The position numbers and the translations under genes are program-made. Under the pieces are notes generated by a model that saw only the letters and a list, made by a program, of their open reading frames with translations, made no database searches and was not told the origin of the DNA. Shown piece after piece: positions 52,281 to 61,396 of a DNA stretch of 64,000 nt; the first letter of the stretch is position 1; each line of letters opens with the position of its first letter. Source of the stretch: an uncultured Bacilli bacterium (GTDB taxonomy: Bacteria; Bacillota_I; Bacilli_A; RF39; UBA660); contig CAKOYD010000002.1 in NCBI GenBank assembly GCA_934130545.1, positions 186,001 to 250,000 of the forward strand. Reading direction: 5' to 3'.

Positions 52281-53089
52281 TAATAAATCCACCCCCCATA
52301 TATTGCTTTAGGATATAACTCTAACATACTTTCCCATTGTACTACAAAAGTATTAGCAATCGGGTATACTAACTTACCAGCTACGGTCTTAGTAGTACTA
52401 TTAGCAAACGTCTCAATAAATATAACCTTACTACCAAGAATGCGTCCTATATAACACATTGGCACGGCCGTATGCGTACCAGTAGTTACTATAGCATCTG
52501 GTCTTATCTTTAAATACAATATAAAAGATTTAATAATATTAAAGGAAAATATAAAGAAATAAGTAAATAAATTCTTTTTAGTACCATATACTAAATAACT
52601 AACATTATTATATTTATCTTTTAAATTCTTATTAGACTTCGTCTTTTCAGTAATTAAATAACTATCATACTTTGTAATCAATGGCTTTAACTGTAATAAT
52701 TCATTCAAATGTCCACCTGTACTAGATATAAATATAACTTTCTTTTTATCATTCTTTTTAAATAATAAAGTAAATATATAACATAATACCAAATCTATAA
52801 TTATAACTATTGATTTTAATAATACACTATTCTCTATTCCAAACAAAGTTATTAATATATTCATAAGTATTATATCTACTAAAAATACTACTATTCCACT
52901 AAATATAAACTTATTTATTGAACTCATAACCTTATATTTTTTATTAATAAAATAACATATTATTACTCCACTAATAAATGATATAACACTAGCTAATCCC
53001 CAACTCATACTATCTATACATAGATAATATACACCAAAGCATAAAACTCCTACGCCAACATAGCACATTAATTTACTTAATTTCTTCAT
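52280..53089 (-). CDS. PssD/Alg14-like glycosyltransferase subunit with extra membrane domain
   Basis: This 269-residue protein has two parts. Residues 1-110 carry four hydrophobic helices (LMCYVGVGVLCFGVYYLCI to SIVIIIDLVLCYIFTLLF), resembling a GtrA-like four-helix unit. Residues 117-269 match Alg14/PssD: KVIFISSTGGHLNELLQL, AIVTTGTHTAVPMCYIGRIL, KVIFIETFANSTTKTVAGK and FVVQWESMLELYPKAIYGG. Standard PssD proteins are about 150 residues with one membrane anchor, so this looks like a fusion. It is coupled by TAATG to the PssE-like partner. Confidence 0.82.
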   Translation of the reverse strand: MKKLSKLMCYVGVGVLCFGVYYLCIDSMSWGLASVISFISGVIICYFINKKYKVMSSINKFIFSGIVVFLVDIILMNILITLFGIENSVLLKSIVIIIDLVLCYIFTLLFKKNDKKKVIFISSTGGHLNELLQLKPLITKYDSYLITEKTKSNKNLKDKYNNVSYLVYGTKKNLFTYFFIFSFNIIKSFILYLKIRPDAIVTTGTHTAVPMCYIGRILGSKVIFIETFANSTTKTVAGKLVYPIANTFVVQWESMLELYPKAIYGGWIY

Positions 53090-53101
53090 AATAATTTCTC
53101 C

Positions 53102-55588
53102 TTACCTATTTAATATTTTATAAACAATATTAGCCATCTTTTTATTAAACATAATCAAATATATTCCTTTAGCATTAGTATAAAAATACTTATTTAATCT
53201 ATATTTAGGAAAATTACTTTTGACATTTAAAATTGCCGTATCAACAGCAGCATCAAATTCATCTTTATTAAAATGAGCAGCTTGTTTAATAAAAGTAGCA
53301 TATAAATACCTTACATAACAATACTCAAGTTCCTTTTTGTAATTATTATATATACCTCTATCTTTATAAAATACTATTAAGTCATTAAAATTATCAACAT
53401 AATTATATAATCTTTTATCAAAAGTTTTAGTAATCGAACCACTTCTTTGTACATACTGATTAAGGGGTTCTTTTACCACACCAATATTATTAATATAAGG
53501 AAATATTTTATATAAAAAGTCAACATCTTCAAACCATACACCTTTTTTAAACTCAATCTTCTTACTAAATAATTCTTTCTTATATATCTTATTCCAAACA
53601 CAAGGATACATATTTACATAAGTCTTTTTAATATTTGTAGTATCCATTTCAATTTTAGAACTAACTCTTTTTATGCTTCCATCTTCATAAACATAATTTA
53701 AATCACATACAACAACATCAAAATTACCTGATATAGCTTTATTATACATTTTTTCATACATATCTATAGAAACGAAATCATCACCATCAACAAATGCAAT
53801 ATAATCTCCTTTGGCTTCCTTAATTCCAAAATTTCTAGCATCACTAACACCACCATTTTTCTTTATGTAGCTATGGATAGTACTATATTTTTTAGCATAC
53901 TTATCTATAATACTTTGACTATTATCTGGGCTTCCATCATTAACTACTATTATTTCTATATCTTTAAGAGTTTGATTAACTAAACTATCTAAACACTTAT
54001 CAATATACTTTTCTACATTATATACCGGTACGATAACACTTACCTTAGGATTTTTTGATTTCTTTACCATATTTACCTCACTAACATTTTCTTTACCTAT
54101 TACATATTTTAATTTATCATGTCTTACAAAAGAAAGCAAGTACCCGCTTATAAAAGCAAGTGGTATTGTAACTATTAATTCATCTAAAACATGTCCACTA
54201 AAATAAGATATTCCTAAACAAACATATACTGATATGACAAGCATAGTTGTCTTTAATCTTAATCTTCTCTTTAGTAGCATATATATTCCTGAATAAGTTG
54301 CAATTACAATATAAGGCCCAAATAGTAATAATATACCAATTATTCCGATAGTATAATAATGTACTGTAAAATCACTTTCTATATATATTTCTGCTATTCT
54401 ATATCTAGAATAACCTTCCCCAAAATACTTATCATACTTATTATTATTTAATGAATATATTCTATTAGTAATAAGTTTTTCTAACTTACGATTTCCCCCT
54501 CTTTCACTATAAGGAAGTTTCATAACATCTATCCAAAAATCTATATCTTGTTCATAAGGATATAAATCATAAATATATGTCTTAGGAATAGAATAATATT
54601 CAAAATACTCTTTAATAAATTCTTCTTTTTCTTCTACAGTACGCAAATTATGTAATGATTCATTAACAGTATCTTTATTTTCCATACCATTTTCTATTTC
54701 TTCATAATCAGTAACTGTATATCTTAAAATTAATGGTGAATTAAGAGTTATAAATCCTAATACCATAAAACATGATATATATAATAATATCTTTTTTAAA
54801 GTTATTTCGACTTTATTTTTATCAATAAGTGCAAAAAATATCCATGCTATAAACATAACTACACTAACAATAGCCCATCCATATACTGCTACTCTCGTTC
54901 CTATCATTATCATAGCCAAACATAAAGTAAGTGAAGATATAAAAGCTTTCTTATTAGAAAATCTAATAGCATAATATATGTTTATTGGTAATATTAATAT
55001 TGTTAAAGCACTTATCTGATTAGCCATATAAAAGTACCCTTTTGAAGCTAGTTGTTCAAATGTAAAATCTTTATTTAAAAACCAGTCAAATATATTACCC
55101 GCTATAAAATGAGGCTCTCCATAAGAAACTAAAGATATCTTAAATATATTAGTAATTATTATCTCTAAAGAAATAATTAATGATAATACCACAATACTCT
55201 CTCTAAATGCCTCTTCTGTTATCTTAGCTTTATAAACTATATATATAAGCATTAAAGGTAATAACAATCTTATATAATAAAAAGCTTCTGTTATATATGA
55301 AAAATTCATAACGGAATTTATTCCAATATTAAAATTAAGACTATTAATAACATGGCCTATCAAATAGACAAATAATATAGCCAAATACCCCGCTATAAAC
55401 CAGTGCTTCTTATCATTCTTCGTATTTATTAATGTTATTATAAAAAATACAAATATAAATATAATTCTAATTATTGTTGAAGGAGAAAATTTAAATATCC
55501 TAGTAACTTTTTCACTATATAATAAATAGAAATCTAAAAATGGTTGTATTATTAAAAATATAAATAGTGCTTTATCTATTTTCTTCAT
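53102..55588 (-). CDS. Wzy-like polymerase fused to a GT2 glycosyltransferase
   Basis: This 828-residue protein has an N-terminal membrane half (about 1-480) with around a dozen helices and a large extracellular loop (about 290-390, with WIDVMKLPYSERGGNRKLE). This is the layout of O-antigen/capsule polymerases and ligases. The C-terminal part (about 505-828) is a GT2 transferase: KVSVIVPVYNVEKYIDKCLD, EIIVVNDGSPDNSQSIIDKY, SDARNFGIKEAKGDYIAF and the DxD-like VDGDDFVS. A single chain joining polymerase and cytoplasmic transferase is unusual. It lies within the Wzx/Wzy-type cluster. Confidence 0.82.
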   Translation of the reverse strand: MKKIDKALFIFLIIQPFLDFYLLYSEKVTRIFKFSPSTIIRIIFIFVFFIITLINTKNDKKHWFIAGYLAILFVYLIGHVINSLNFNIGINSVMNFSYITEAFYYIRLLLPLMLIYIVYKAKITEEAFRESIVVLSLIISLEIIITNIFKISLVSYGEPHFIAGNIFDWFLNKDFTFEQLASKGYFYMANQISALTILILPINIYYAIRFSNKKAFISSLTLCLAMIMIGTRVAVYGWAIVSVVMFIAWIFFALIDKNKVEITLKKILLYISCFMVLGFITLNSPLILRYTVTDYEEIENGMENKDTVNESLHNLRTVEEKEEFIKEYFEYYSIPKTYIYDLYPYEQDIDFWIDVMKLPYSERGGNRKLEKLITNRIYSLNNNKYDKYFGEGYSRYRIAEIYIESDFTVHYYTIGIIGILLLFGPYIVIATYSGIYMLLKRRLRLKTTMLVISVYVCLGISYFSGHVLDELIVTIPLAFISGYLLSFVRHDKLKYVIGKENVSEVNMVKKSKNPKVSVIVPVYNVEKYIDKCLDSLVNQTLKDIEIIVVNDGSPDNSQSIIDKYAKKYSTIHSYIKKNGGVSDARNFGIKEAKGDYIAFVDGDDFVSIDMYEKMYNKAISGNFDVVVCDLNYVYEDGSIKRVSSKIEMDTTNIKKTYVNMYPCVWNKIYKKELFSKKIEFKKGVWFEDVDFLYKIFPYINNIGVVKEPLNQYVQRSGSITKTFDKRLYNYVDNFNDLIVFYKDRGIYNNYKKELEYCYVRYLYATFIKQAAHFNKDEFDAAVDTAILNVKSNFPKYRLNKYFYTNAKGIYLIMFNKKMANIVYKILNR

Positions 55589-55596
55589 ATATCCTC

Positions 55597-56754
55597 CTAT
55601 CTAAATAATTTATATAATTGTTTTAATATCTTATCATTTTCTTTATCATAATCATATTTTATTAAATTATCTTTAAACTTATCAATAAGACTTCTATCAG
55701 TAATAACTTTCTTTAATCCTTCATATAATCCTTCATTACTATTATCTACTACTAGGCCATTATAACCACTCTTAATAAGTTCTCCTGTTGCTGAATTACT
55801 AGTAGCTAATACTGGTACACCAAGAGTCATCGCTTCTACTATTACAATACCAAATGGCTCAAATATTGAAGGTAATATAAACATATCATTTCCATTAATG
55901 CATTCATAAGGATTATCAGTGTATCCCATAAGTTCAAAATAGTTTTCCATCTTATTATCCATAATCTTTTTCATTAATGTATCCATTAATGGACCATCAC
56001 CATATATTTTAAAACTAACATCCTTAAGTAAGTTATCATTTCTAAGACATATTACAGCATCTAGTAATCGATCGTATCCTTTCATCGGATGTAATCTTCC
56101 TACTGAAACAAAATTTAGTTTCTTACTATTTTTCTTCTTACCTCTAGCCATCTTTTTAATCTTATTAATATCAACATAATTACCAATAACCATTGTAGTA
56201 TCTTCTAAATGATATATCTTATTAAAGTCATCCATTACACCTTTAGATACTGCTACTATCTTATTAAACTTAGGTAATACCTCTTTAAATAACCTATCAT
56301 ATTTAGCATTAGGATTAGCAATAGTATAATTATAATGAAGCCAATGAATCTTATTCTTGCAATTACCGAAACCTACAAATAAAGCCGTAAATCCATCTTT
56401 AAAAGCAACTTCTGTATCATACTCTTTTTTTAATATTTTCTTTCTTTCTTTTATAATTCTATTTTTAATTAAACCAGTCTTCATCTCTAAAACTAATCGA
56501 ACTTTCTTAAATATTAAAGAAAGATTCTTACTTCTTAATACTTCTCCTATTGTTAAATCAACTGCATCAAAATACTTTGTACCATATATAATATTAACAT
56601 TCTTAGGTAAATTATTAAGTCTTGTTCCATTATTATGTAGAACCAAAACATCAATATTAAACTTACTATAATCAAATTTATTTAACATATCTTCAAGAAG
56701 AATAGATACTCCTCCCATTCTTCTCTCATCTACTACAAATAATATATCTTTCAT
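55597..56754 (-). CDS. GT4-family glycosyltransferase
   Basis: This protein of about 385 residues is a GT-B, GT4-type transferase: MKDILFVVDERRMGGVSILL at the start, KKLNFVSVGRLHPMKGYDRL (nucleotide-sugar domain start), and the EX7E motif in SIFEPFGIVIVEAMTLGVPV. It adds a sugar to the growing lipid-linked repeat unit; donor and linkage cannot be read from sequence. ATG 56754 was preferred because it lies two bases after the upstream stop with AAAGGAG before it; a frame opening at 56793 would overlap the upstream gene. Confidence 0.9.
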   Translation of the reverse strand: MKDILFVVDERRMGGVSILLEDMLNKFDYSKFNIDVLVLHNNGTRLNNLPKNVNIIYGTKYFDAVDLTIGEVLRSKNLSLIFKKVRLVLEMKTGLIKNRIIKERKKILKKEYDTEVAFKDGFTALFVGFGNCKNKIHWLHYNYTIANPNAKYDRLFKEVLPKFNKIVAVSKGVMDDFNKIYHLEDTTMVIGNYVDINKIKKMARGKKKNSKKLNFVSVGRLHPMKGYDRLLDAVICLRNDNLLKDVSFKIYGDGPLMDTLMKKIMDNKMENYFELMGYTDNPYECINGNDMFILPSIFEPFGIVIVEAMTLGVPVLATSNSATGELIKSGYNGLVVDNSNEGLYEGLKKVITDRSLIDKFKDNLIKYDYDKENDKILKQLYKLFR

Positions 56755-56756
56755 TA

Positions 56757-57713
56757 TTACTTCGACTCCTTTAAAACTATCTTTAATAACCAATAATATT
56801 TCTTATAAAATAAAATACACACCACTCTATACTTAATATTAGTATTTTTAAAGTATCTATTCTTCTTCCAATTAGGGAACTCTTCTTTAATAATCTTAAC
56901 AATTCTTTCTAACTCATTATACTTCTTAAACTTAAAAAATCTAAGTGAAGCCGCATGCAGTAAATGTTCAATATATATATACTCAATCTCATCTTTATAT
57001 AAATCATACTTATTATTACTAATAAATCTATTTCTTAATGTATCTAATGAATCAAATATATCTTCAAAAGACTTCTTATACTTTACTTGGTTCATAATAG
57101 AGCCACTTCTAATAACATAATAATATAAATAGTCATCAATATAATCTATCTTTTTAGCATATATTCCAAGTGCCGGAATAACAGCAATATCTTCATAAAA
57201 ATGCTTCTCTAAAAAACGTAAATTATATTTTATAAATAATTCTTTCTTTATTAATTGCCAACAAGGACCACAACAATTTAATACATAATTTTTATATATA
57301 TTATCACTTATAATATTAAATGTTTTAACTTCGGTAGTTTTATCATCTACTACTCTATAATAATTGGAAACAACAATATCACTACGTTTTTTACTAACGG
57401 TATTAACTAATTTTTCTACCATTTTCATATCAACATAATCATCACTATCAACAAACATTATATATTCTCCGGTAGCTTTATCAATGCCATAATTACGAGC
57501 AATAGCTGAACCACCATTCTCTTTTACATAACTCTTAATAATCTTAGAATACTTCTTCTTATATTCATCTATAATACTTTGACTATTATCTTTTGTTCCA
57601 TCATTAACTACTATAATCTCTATATTTTGATAAGTTTGATTAACTAAACTATCTAAACATTTTCTTAAATATTCTTCAACGTTATAAACAGGCACTATTA
57701 TACTAACTTTCAT
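56757..57713 (-). CDS. GT2-family glycosyltransferase
   Basis: This 318-residue inverting GT-A enzyme has KVSIIVPVYNVEEYLRKCLD, EIIVVNDGTKDNSQSIIDEY, ARNYGIDKATGEYIMFVDSD (DxD-like SDD) and a helical C-terminal third (YIEHLLHAASLRFFKFKK) typical of family 2 capsule transferases. It closely resembles the other GT2 modules in this cluster (55588 and 61292), suggesting local duplication. Part of the co-directional cluster. Confidence 0.92.
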   Translation of the reverse strand: MKVSIIVPVYNVEEYLRKCLDSLVNQTYQNIEIIVVNDGTKDNSQSIIDEYKKKYSKIIKSYVKENGGSAIARNYGIDKATGEYIMFVDSDDYVDMKMVEKLVNTVSKKRSDIVVSNYYRVVDDKTTEVKTFNIISDNIYKNYVLNCCGPCWQLIKKELFIKYNLRFLEKHFYEDIAVIPALGIYAKKIDYIDDYLYYYVIRSGSIMNQVKYKKSFEDIFDSLDTLRNRFISNNKYDLYKDEIEYIYIEHLLHAASLRFFKFKKYNELERIVKIIKEEFPNWKKNRYFKNTNIKYRVVCILFYKKYYWLLKIVLKESK

Positions 57714-57723
57714 ATATCCTCCA

Positions 57724-59172
57724 CTACTTCTTTAATCTAAATGTAACTAAAAACTTATCTATCAAAAAATGTTCTATATCATCATGCATAATAAATAATA
57801 TTCCCAAATATATAAGCATACCAACTAATACTTGAACTATATTAGTAAGAATACCCGGGCCCATTACTAATCCAACACCAAGCGCACCAGCTCCCATTAA
57901 TATTCCAACACCCAAGTACGTAAATATTTTCTTAATAATACCATCAAAATTAAATGTCTTCTTAACAAAATGATATTGAATAAGTAAAATAACTAACTCA
58001 GTAATTGAAGATGCAATAGCCGCTCCATATGCTCCAAAATGTCCAATAAGTAAAGCATTTAAAACTATATTAACAACACAACCGCTTGTTACTGATATTG
58101 TGTATTTCTTCGATTCATCATTAACAATTAAATATTGCATTCCAAAGACATTAGTTAAAGATATAAATACTATCGTCGGTGTTAAACAACAAATAATATA
58201 AGCAACCTTCCCAAAATCTTTTGGTAAAAACCATGGAATAAAGAATGGTGATACTACAGAGAATCCTATGGCAATAGGAATAGATAAAAATAATGCAATC
58301 TTAAAAGTATTATTAGTTATTAATTTAACTGTATCATCATTTTTTTCACTTTTCTTTCTCACAATGTTTGGTAGCATAACTGTTCCTATTGTTGTAATAA
58401 TAAACATTAGCATATTTACAAGTTTATGAGCTTGCGTATAAAAACCAACTTCACTTATATCATCATATAATAAACCAATCATTGTCTGATCAAAAACACT
58501 ATAAATACTAGAAGATATCTGTGGAATAAAAAGAACAAAATTCTCTTTAAAATGTGGAACAATATCTTTAAATTTAGAAATCTTAAAATCTATTATTTTA
58601 TTAATACCAACCCATATCATAAGTGAACCTATAACATTCATAATAATTATAAATGTCATATATAAATATAAATCATTCTCATTATGTACTAAAAGTAATA
58701 TTCCACTTACCATTAATAGTTTAACAATAAAACCTCTTATTGTTGTCTTTTTAAAATTCTCTAATCCTATATAAAACCAAGTTATTTCAAACATCGATGA
58801 TAAAAGCATTCCTCCCTGTAAAAGAAATACCATATGATATTTAAAATCAAAAGTTAAGAATACAAAATAATATATTATCAAAGATATTAATGTACATAAA
58901 AATTGTAATGAAAATATCTCCGAAAACTTCTTTGATAGTTTCTCTCTATCATTTGAAACCTTAGCTATTTCTTTACTACCATACAAACTTATTCCCATTG
59001 TTCCAAATAATATAAACCAATATACTATTGAATAAGTATAATTAAACTTTCCTAAATTATCCGCCCCTAAAGTACGTGAAAGATAAGGAGCCGTTATAAT
59101 AGGAGTTAAAAAAGTTAATATTTGATATGCTACATTATATATATAATTAGCAGCTACACTACTTTTTTTCAT
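57724..59172 (-). CDS. Polysaccharide repeat-unit flippase (Wzx-like)
   Basis: This 482-residue membrane protein has about fourteen helices. It has the Wzx/MOP-superfamily start AANYIYNVAYQILTFLTPII, then APYLSRTLGADNLGKFNYTY and the later YAAAIASSITEL-like AYGAAIASSITELVILLIQY. It flips lipid-linked oligosaccharide units to the outer face of the membrane for the Wzy-like polymerase encoded nearby. The start overlaps the end of the upstream GT4 gene by four bases. Confidence 0.93.
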   Translation of the reverse strand: MKKSSVAANYIYNVAYQILTFLTPIITAPYLSRTLGADNLGKFNYTYSIVYWFILFGTMGISLYGSKEIAKVSNDREKLSKKFSEIFSLQFLCTLISLIIYYFVFLTFDFKYHMVFLLQGGMLLSSMFEITWFYIGLENFKKTTIRGFIVKLLMVSGILLLVHNENDLYLYMTFIIIMNVIGSLMIWVGINKIIDFKISKFKDIVPHFKENFVLFIPQISSSIYSVFDQTMIGLLYDDISEVGFYTQAHKLVNMLMFIITTIGTVMLPNIVRKKSEKNDDTVKLITNNTFKIALFLSIPIAIGFSVVSPFFIPWFLPKDFGKVAYIICCLTPTIVFISLTNVFGMQYLIVNDESKKYTISVTSGCVVNIVLNALLIGHFGAYGAAIASSITELVILLIQYHFVKKTFNFDGIIKKIFTYLGVGILMGAGALGVGLVMGPGILTNIVQVLVGMLIYLGILFIMHDDIEHFLIDKFLVTFRLKK

Positions 59173-60293
59173 AATTCACCTTCTATTACTTGATATAATT
59201 TATTCATTGATTCTTCGTTATATTTTTTAGGATTAAACTTCTTTTCTATCTTAAAACCATTATCTAAAAACTCTTTCATTCCATCATATATAGCTTCATC
59301 ATTATTAACAACAACAATCCCATATTTATTATCAATAAGTTCCTTAGCATCTGATACATCAGTAGTAATAAGAGGTACTCCTAATGTCATAGCCTCCCCA
59401 AAAGTTGTGGGAAATCCCTCAAAAGCACTACTCATTACAAAAGCATTAGCATTCTTTATATATGGAAAAGGATTAGCTTTCTTACCATAAAAAACAATAT
59501 AATCATCTAACTTCTTTTCTTTAACCATATCTAAAAATAGTTTATGATCAGCACCATCACCAATCATTACCATCTTAAACTTATATCCATCATTTTTTAA
59601 CTTCTCACAAGCATTAATTATCCTTGATAATTTCTTATCAAACTCTGTATGTCTACTAACATTAATAAAAGTAATATCCTTAGTATCATACATATCATCT
59701 ACTTTAATCTTACTATTATTAATTATCCTATCATAATCTATAAAATTATGACATAATACTACTTTATCTTTATCTTCCGGATACAGACCCAAATAAGCTT
59801 CCATTGCTTTAGTAGAAATAAATATATTTCTCTTAAACTTTCTAAACTTACAACGCTTCAAGAAAATATCTACTTTCTCTTCGGCACTCATGTTTCCTTT
59901 AACTTGATCGCTATTCTCCATAAATTTAATGATATTAGTATGCATATATGCCACGCTATTTTTCGAAGCCAAAAGAGCCACCTTTGAACTAACTACATAT
60001 CCCGTTCCATAACTAATTGCACAATCAAACTTTCGATAATACTTTAACTTAGTATAGATAATCTTAAACATATTAATAGCTTTTCTAAGTAAAGTAAACT
60101 TCATTCTAGATAAACCATAATCTTCAATATGAACTTCTTTATTAACATTAGAAAGTAGTTCCCCCTTCTTATCTTGTAATAAAATAGTAACATCATATTT
60201 ACTATAATCAAAATTATTAACAAGATTTACTAAACAACTCTCTACTCCCCCAATACTTAGATCATATGTTGTAAATAATATCTTTTTCTTCAT
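59169..60293 (-). CDS. GT4-family glycosyltransferase
   Basis: This 374-residue GT-B enzyme starts KKKILFTTYDLSIGGVESCL. It has AYMHTNIIKFMENSDQVKGN in the acceptor domain, ITFINVSRHTEFDKKLSRII and the EX7E region SAFEGFPTTFGEAMTLGVPL. A second GT4 of the cluster, with a different acceptor domain from the one at 55597. Overlaps the flippase gene by four bases and starts three bases after the upstream GT2 stop. Confidence 0.92.
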   Translation of the reverse strand: MKKKILFTTYDLSIGGVESCLVNLVNNFDYSKYDVTILLQDKKGELLSNVNKEVHIEDYGLSRMKFTLLRKAINMFKIIYTKLKYYRKFDCAISYGTGYVVSSKVALLASKNSVAYMHTNIIKFMENSDQVKGNMSAEEKVDIFLKRCKFRKFKRNIFISTKAMEAYLGLYPEDKDKVVLCHNFIDYDRIINNSKIKVDDMYDTKDITFINVSRHTEFDKKLSRIINACEKLKNDGYKFKMVMIGDGADHKLFLDMVKEKKLDDYIVFYGKKANPFPYIKNANAFVMSSAFEGFPTTFGEAMTLGVPLITTDVSDAKELIDNKYGIVVVNNDEAIYDGMKEFLDNGFKIEKKFNPKKYNEESMNKLYQVIEGEL

Positions 60294-60296
60294 ATA

Positions 60297-61292
60297 TTAC
60301 TGCCTCTCTACTCTTACTATTCTATAAAATAACTTCTTCTTACCCATATTACTAAGTAATAAATTAAAATATAATCTATTCTTTAAAGTTAACTCAGGAT
60401 AATATTTTAATATATATTTCTTATATGGTATTAATGAATCAATAAGTTCTAAATATTTAGGTGCATACTTAATCTTTGTCTCTTTTGAACCTGTTTGATT
60501 TAAAAACAATAAAACATTTCGATACTGAAAGAATACTCTAGCATATATTAATTTGTTATAATCTGGTTTAATTTGACTTAAAACACTCTCTAAAACAATT
60601 TTATGATCTTCAAATACCTTTTCTTTAGTATCAGTCATACTATTTCCCGGCCTATCTACTAAATAATAAGATAAAGCATCTTCAATATACATAACTCTCT
60701 TGGCATTGCATAATGCTAATAAGTATAATAAATAATCTGTGAAACTAACTTTCTTAGGAAACTTTATATTCTTACATATCTCAGTTCTATATAATTTAGA
60801 ATGTGGACTAGGTTGTAAAAAGTAAAACTCATCAGTTATTTCATAAACCGTATTAGGTATACACTTACATCCATCAAACTTAGAATTATCATATACTTCT
60901 TCACTATTATCATTATAAACTAAATACTTAGAACCCACTACCATATCTAAATTATTAGTAGTAGCCTTCTTATATAATACTTCAATAGCATCTTCTTTTA
61001 ACCAATCATCTGGATCACATATTAAAAAGTATGGTGTAGTTATATTCTTAATAGCATACTCTAGCACCGATCCATAACCACCATTTTCTTTTTTAATACA
61101 TTTAACTCTAGAATCCTTTTTAGCATACTCTTTCATAATACTAACACTATTATCTGGACTACCATCACTAATTGTCCATATTTCAATATTTTTAAATGTT
61201 TGACTAACTAGACTATCTAAACACTTTCTTAAATATTCTTCAACATTATAAATAGGTACAATAATACTTACCTTTGCATTGCTTTTACTCAT
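60297..61292 (-). CDS. GT2-family glycosyltransferase, first gene of the cluster
   Basis: This 331-residue GT-A enzyme has KVSIIVPIYNVEEYLRKCLD, EIWTISDGSPDNSVSIMKEY, KENGGYGSVLEYAIKNITTP and the metal-binding PDDW (CDPDDWLKEDAIEVLY). The C-terminal part is helical (YARVFFQYRNVLLFLNQTG). It leads the 61292-51798 transcript, preceded by GGAAGG. No priming transferase is in the cluster itself; the TagO/WecA-like gene at 34519 could supply that step. Confidence 0.9.
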   Translation of the reverse strand: MSKSNAKVSIIVPIYNVEEYLRKCLDSLVSQTFKNIEIWTISDGSPDNSVSIMKEYAKKDSRVKCIKKENGGYGSVLEYAIKNITTPYFLICDPDDWLKEDAIEVLYKKATTNNLDMVVGSKYLVYNDNSEEVYDNSKFDGCKCIPNTVYEITDEFYFLQPSPHSKLYRTEICKNIKFPKKVSFTDYLLYLLALCNAKRVMYIEDALSYYLVDRPGNSMTDTKEKVFEDHKIVLESVLSQIKPDYNKLIYARVFFQYRNVLLFLNQTGSKETKIKYAPKYLELIDSLIPYKKYILKYYPELTLKNRLYFNLLLSNMGKKKLFYRIVRVERQ

Positions 61293-61360
61293 TAAATCTT
61301 CCTTCCAACTTATAGTATTTCTATAAATAATTATAACATATAAACACTCTTTTACAAGTA

Positions 61361-61396
61361 TTTACCAAAAAACTTCTAGAAAATTCTAGAAGTTTT
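61361..61396 (-). terminator. Terminator of uvrC
   Basis: On the minus strand AAAACTTCTAGA, a short loop and TCTAGAAGTTTT, followed by TTGGTAAA. It overlaps the uvrC stop and separates it from the polysaccharide cluster. Confidence 0.82.
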
